Assembly (NCBI GenBank): GCA_905221605.1
Contig: CAJNDS010000446.1
Location: forward strand, 1,289,743-1,353,742
Source: Symbiodinium natans
Taxonomy: Eukaryota > Sar > Dinophyceae > Suessiales > Symbiodiniaceae
Length of the DNA stretch: 64,000 nucleotides
Reading direction: 5' to 3'
Shown: in pieces, positions 61,118 to 64,000 of the stretch
Position numbering within the stretch: the first letter of the stretch is position 1
How the letters are laid out: the number at the start of each line of letters is the position of its first letter
Program-made: the position numbers and the translations under genes
The notes under the pieces: model-generated
What the model was told of the DNA's origin: nothing
The model's input: the letters and a program-made list of their open reading frames with translations, nothing else
The model's database searches: none

Positions 61118-61122
61118 CGGGG
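61118..61122 (+). repeat. Right target-site duplication, CGGGG
   Basis: Matches 11,809-11,813. It lies in an 11-G run, so the duplication is informative mainly through its C. Confidence 0.8.
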
Positions 61123-61313
61123 GGGGGGGACTGGGTGGGTTTTTTTGCCAAAGGGCCCCTATGCCCTGTGCGAAACCGCCTATGGTCCGTGAGTTTATGC
61201 GGTGTGGGTGGCTGGCCCTCCATGGAAAAGCCGCCCGGGTACCCCCCCCTACCCCCCCCCCTGGTTTTCACCTCCAATTCCCATCCAACACGCCGCCAGG
61301 GTCGGCGGACCCG

Positions 61314-61416
61314 AAACCCTAAACCCTAAACCCTAAACCCTAAACCCTAAACCCTAAACCCTAAACCCTAAACCCTAAACCCTAAACCCTAAACCCTAAA
61401 CCCTAAACCCTAAACC
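61314..61416 (-). repeat. CCCTAAA array right of the element
   Basis: About fourteen CCCTAAA units, showing that the telomere-repeat landscape continues on the far side of the insertion. Confidence 0.95.
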
Positions 61417-61418
61417 GC

Positions 61419-61505
61419 AACACACTGCGGATCGACCGCCAGGTCTGCCCGTCCGCGGACTACTTCGAGCTCAGAGCCTCGGCTACCAGCCGCCTGCTCG
61501 TTTAG
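61419..61505 (+). CDS. Coding-like host exon
   Basis: Directly after the array the frame reads NTLRIDRQVCPSADYFELRA, then SATSRLLV and a stop. It is similar in context to the exons left of the element, as if one host gene or locus type had been interrupted by it. Confidence 0.35.
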   Translation, partial: NTLRIDRQVCPSADYFELRASATSRLLV

Positions 61506-61670
61506 ATACGTGAAGCTTGGAGTTTAGGGTTTAGCGTTTAGGGTTTGGGGTTGAGGGTTGAGGGTTTAGGGTTTCGGGTTCAGGGTTTAGGGCTGAGGGC
61601 TGAGGCTTCGGAGCCCGGAACCCTAAACCGCTAAACTAAACCCATCCCAAAGCCCGTCCGGAAAAGTTGC

Positions 61671-61750
61671 ACGAGTCAGCTTGCTGACCTTCTGGGCGAG
61701 GAAAAGCATCTGTGCAAGAAGCTCCTCCCTTGGAAGCTGCCGCCGGGGTC
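61671..61750 (+). CDS. Coding-like host exon
   Basis: The frame reads TSQLADLLGEEKHLCKKLLP, a charged helix like those at 2.9-5.9 kb. Downstream the frame continues but loses character. 61,751-64,000 holds no other gene I can support. Confidence 0.35.
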
Positions 61751-62874
61751 TTACATGGGGTTTTCCGAAATTACGGGTACCGTCTTGGGGTCCTTATTGT
61801 AACCCAAGCCCTCCTGGTGCCCTGTGTCAGAGGTAACTGGCCTCAGGGCCCGGAGCCAGGACATCCGGCCCCAAAACAGCCCCAGTTCCGGAACCAAGGG
61901 GGGCATCGGAACCATAAGATGCCCAACTATGCAATTCGGTGGCTCAAAAATGATGGTGAAGGTTGTACAGCTGTGAAAACACGTAAACATCTATGGATTT
62001 TGCGTGCACAGCCCCTGGACTCCGGGGCATCTGCTGGTGTTGTCGTGCCATTGGCTTTGGGCGGTCGGGTTTGTAGGGCTTTGCTCTGCTTTGGTGCACC
62101 AAAACCACCCCCGTCCCGCACATAGGCGTGGCCGTTCACCCCCACCCCAAGTAGATAGATGTGCAATACAAGACAAGTACCGTACAAGTAATGGAGGCCC
62201 AGACGAAACCCTCACGAAACTTGCCATAGCCTTAGGAGCTTTGTATCCCTCTTACAACCTCACATCCATAACTCCCACAAAGCCATACAGCCTACAGTAT
62301 AGAACCATTTCCAGACATCATAAAACTCCTATAAAAATCTGACAAGCATCTAGAAAGCCTGTATCAAACCTATTCTTTGCTAACTGCTTCCACAGCCCTT
62401 CTGCATATATCCCTATACAAGAAAATGCACAGCAGAATTGTTGCTTAAACCTTCTCGTTTCGCTGCAGGAAAGATACCCCTGTTACAGTTGTAGAAAGGC
62501 AGTATTGCAAAGCGTTTCTTCTAAAAACCCGTTTTGAAACTATTGCAACAGCTCCAAACCCTGATAGCGCTCCTTTGCAACTGAAAAAACGGCAGAATTC
62601 CTGAGGAACCTCCATACAGACCACAACCTCACCGGACCAGGGAACTAGAAGCACCTCAAAGCTCTCAATTTCAATTTGATGCCTGACGCGACCACGTCCA
62701 CCAGAGAGCGAGATGGGCCACCCACGCCAACCCTCCAGCCCAATGCCCACACCGTAAAACCAACAACAGATCTGGGGATGGGAGGGGGGGGGGTAATTGA
62801 ATCCCGCAATCCAGGACCACCGAGGGAGGGGGGGGGGTGCGCAAACAAGGCGCCTGGATATAAGGATTCAGGAG

Positions 62875-62970
62875 TTACGGTTCCGGGTCTGTTTTTTACG
62901 GTTCCGGCCTGTTTTTTAGGGTTCCGGGCCTGTTTTTTACGGTTCCGGGTCTTTTTTTTACGGTTCCGGT
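62875..62970 (+). repeat. ~28-bp tandem repeat, GGTTCCGGGTCTGTTTTTTA
   Basis: About four imperfect units based on ACGGTTCCGGGTCTGTTTTTT. The rest of 61,751-64,000 is unique sequence with no recognised gene. Confidence 0.85.
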
Positions 62971-64000
62971 GTCGTTGGTTTCGGCAAGATTTTGCCTACA
63001 CGTGCCACAAACTTGGCTGGGGTGTGCCATATCTGCTCGTGACGACTATCAAAACCAACGCCTGCGTTGGCATCAGCGCAAGGCACGACATCTCCAACCC
63101 TTCTCTGTCTGCGCATGATCCTCAAAGGGTGCGTAATGTCGATATGCAACCCTGTAGCCACATCTCTAGAACTTACCAACGGATCTATATACTAACAACA
63201 AACATGGACGGGCCCCCACACCCCACCCCACTCCCTCGAACCAAGGTCATCGTCTAGGTCCAGGATCCTGTACCTCCCTTTTTTGCTTGTGGACCTTTGG
63301 TGACTTGACGGTTGTGGGCCATGGAGTCACATAGAGATCCTACCTCTTGTCTCGTTTCTGTGACTCCAGTGATGGGTTGGGTTGCGGTGCTTCAAGACAT
63401 CGACGTTGGAAAAGGGTATCGTCAGCCTTTTATGTCTTTACATGTCGTTCCTGAAGCTTTTCAAGATTAGGTGCGGACTTCTACTATACTACAATACGTC
63501 TCAAAGTTACCAATCGCTGTGAACATATGGGTGATCGCTTTTTCCAACGAAGTTTTCAGGTTTCGCAGCGCTTAAACAAATTAAAAGGCCGATGAGGTTA
63601 CAAAGGCTTATAATCAAGCTTGTATAACTGGTATCCTACCGCTGTGAGGGCTTTAGCAGGTTTCCCAAAGATGTGCATGGTGGCTTTGCGAATATCATTT
63701 CTCTGGAAGTAGCATTGTACGTCAGAGGGGTTAAACGATTTTTTCTCTCATTGGTAAAGGCATTGATTACGCAGGTTTTATACCAGTTTGAGAGGCTTAA
63801 AGATACTGTTTTCATGGTGTTACAAAGTGCTTGTGTGTTCGGGTGTTTTTAGACCTATATAGCGGATCCGTACATTTTTGCGTTCTATTTGACTTTGTTG
63901 CTCTCGCGCACCACAGCAACAAGGGCCCTTGCGTCTTCTTTTGCGTGATTGGTTTAGCCATCGCTGCCTTTGAATCGGCGCTATGACTGGGCTCACGCGT

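Noticed and set aside
61712-62125. 137-codon plus-strand frame
   Set aside because: Only its upstream neighbour (61,671-61,750) looks coding; the rest has no family resemblance or splice support.

Overview
The window looks like nuclear DNA of a dinoflagellate, probably close to Symbiodiniaceae. The reasons are plant-type TTTAGGG repeats everywhere, multi-exon genes with GC-AG as well as GT-AG introns, ten genes in a row on one strand, and protein families I recall as dinoflagellate-typical. No bacterial operon, rRNA, tRNA or CRISPR array was seen.

Layout. (1) 1-11,813: host sequence packed with TTTAGGG/CCCTAAA arrays in both orientations. Short, charged, coding-like exons lie between them on the plus strand. 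One intron (9,541-9,653) is essentially telomere-type repeat plus splice signals. The same style resumes after 61,122. (2) 11,814-61,117: one complete Ty1/copia-class LTR retrotransposon, with 169-bp LTRs identical by eye, a CGGGG target duplication on both sides and a tRNA primer site. It reads gag, protease, integrase, a degenerate methyltransferase-like segment, reverse transcriptase and RNase H, then an extra 1,658-residue ORF. That ORF joins a Tpt1-like (RNA 2'-phosphotransferase fold) segment to an endonuclease/exonuclease/phosphatase domain. About a dozen in-frame 6-bp-stem, 4-nt-loop hairpins with covarying stems are scattered through its ORFs. (3) 17,545-52,242: a 34.7-kb element inserted into the copia pol region. 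It has ~1.1-kb terminal inverted repeats, an 8-bp palindromic duplication (GTTGCAAC), AT-rich zones inside each arm, and about ten genes that all read on the minus strand.

The nested element is the most unusual object here. It encodes a C5 cytosine-DNA methyltransferase with PCQ, ENV, SRGR, QGFP and GGN motifs; a protein with an RNase H-like DGMD/SDNT/GHTHED signature that is the best transposase candidate; a long multi-exon gene of unknown function; lysine-rich, RS-rich and glutamine-rich proteins; and duplicated genes and exons. A second hairpin family (CACY...RGTG, Y and R covarying) sits mainly upstream of its genes. The working picture is a giant cargo-carrying cut-and-paste transposon that brings its own methyltransferase and landed in a recently inserted giant copia element.

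Limits: exon boundaries in both the host region and the nested element were placed by eye, and most gene spans are approximate. A 100-N gap interrupts a tandem repeat at 36,062-36,161.
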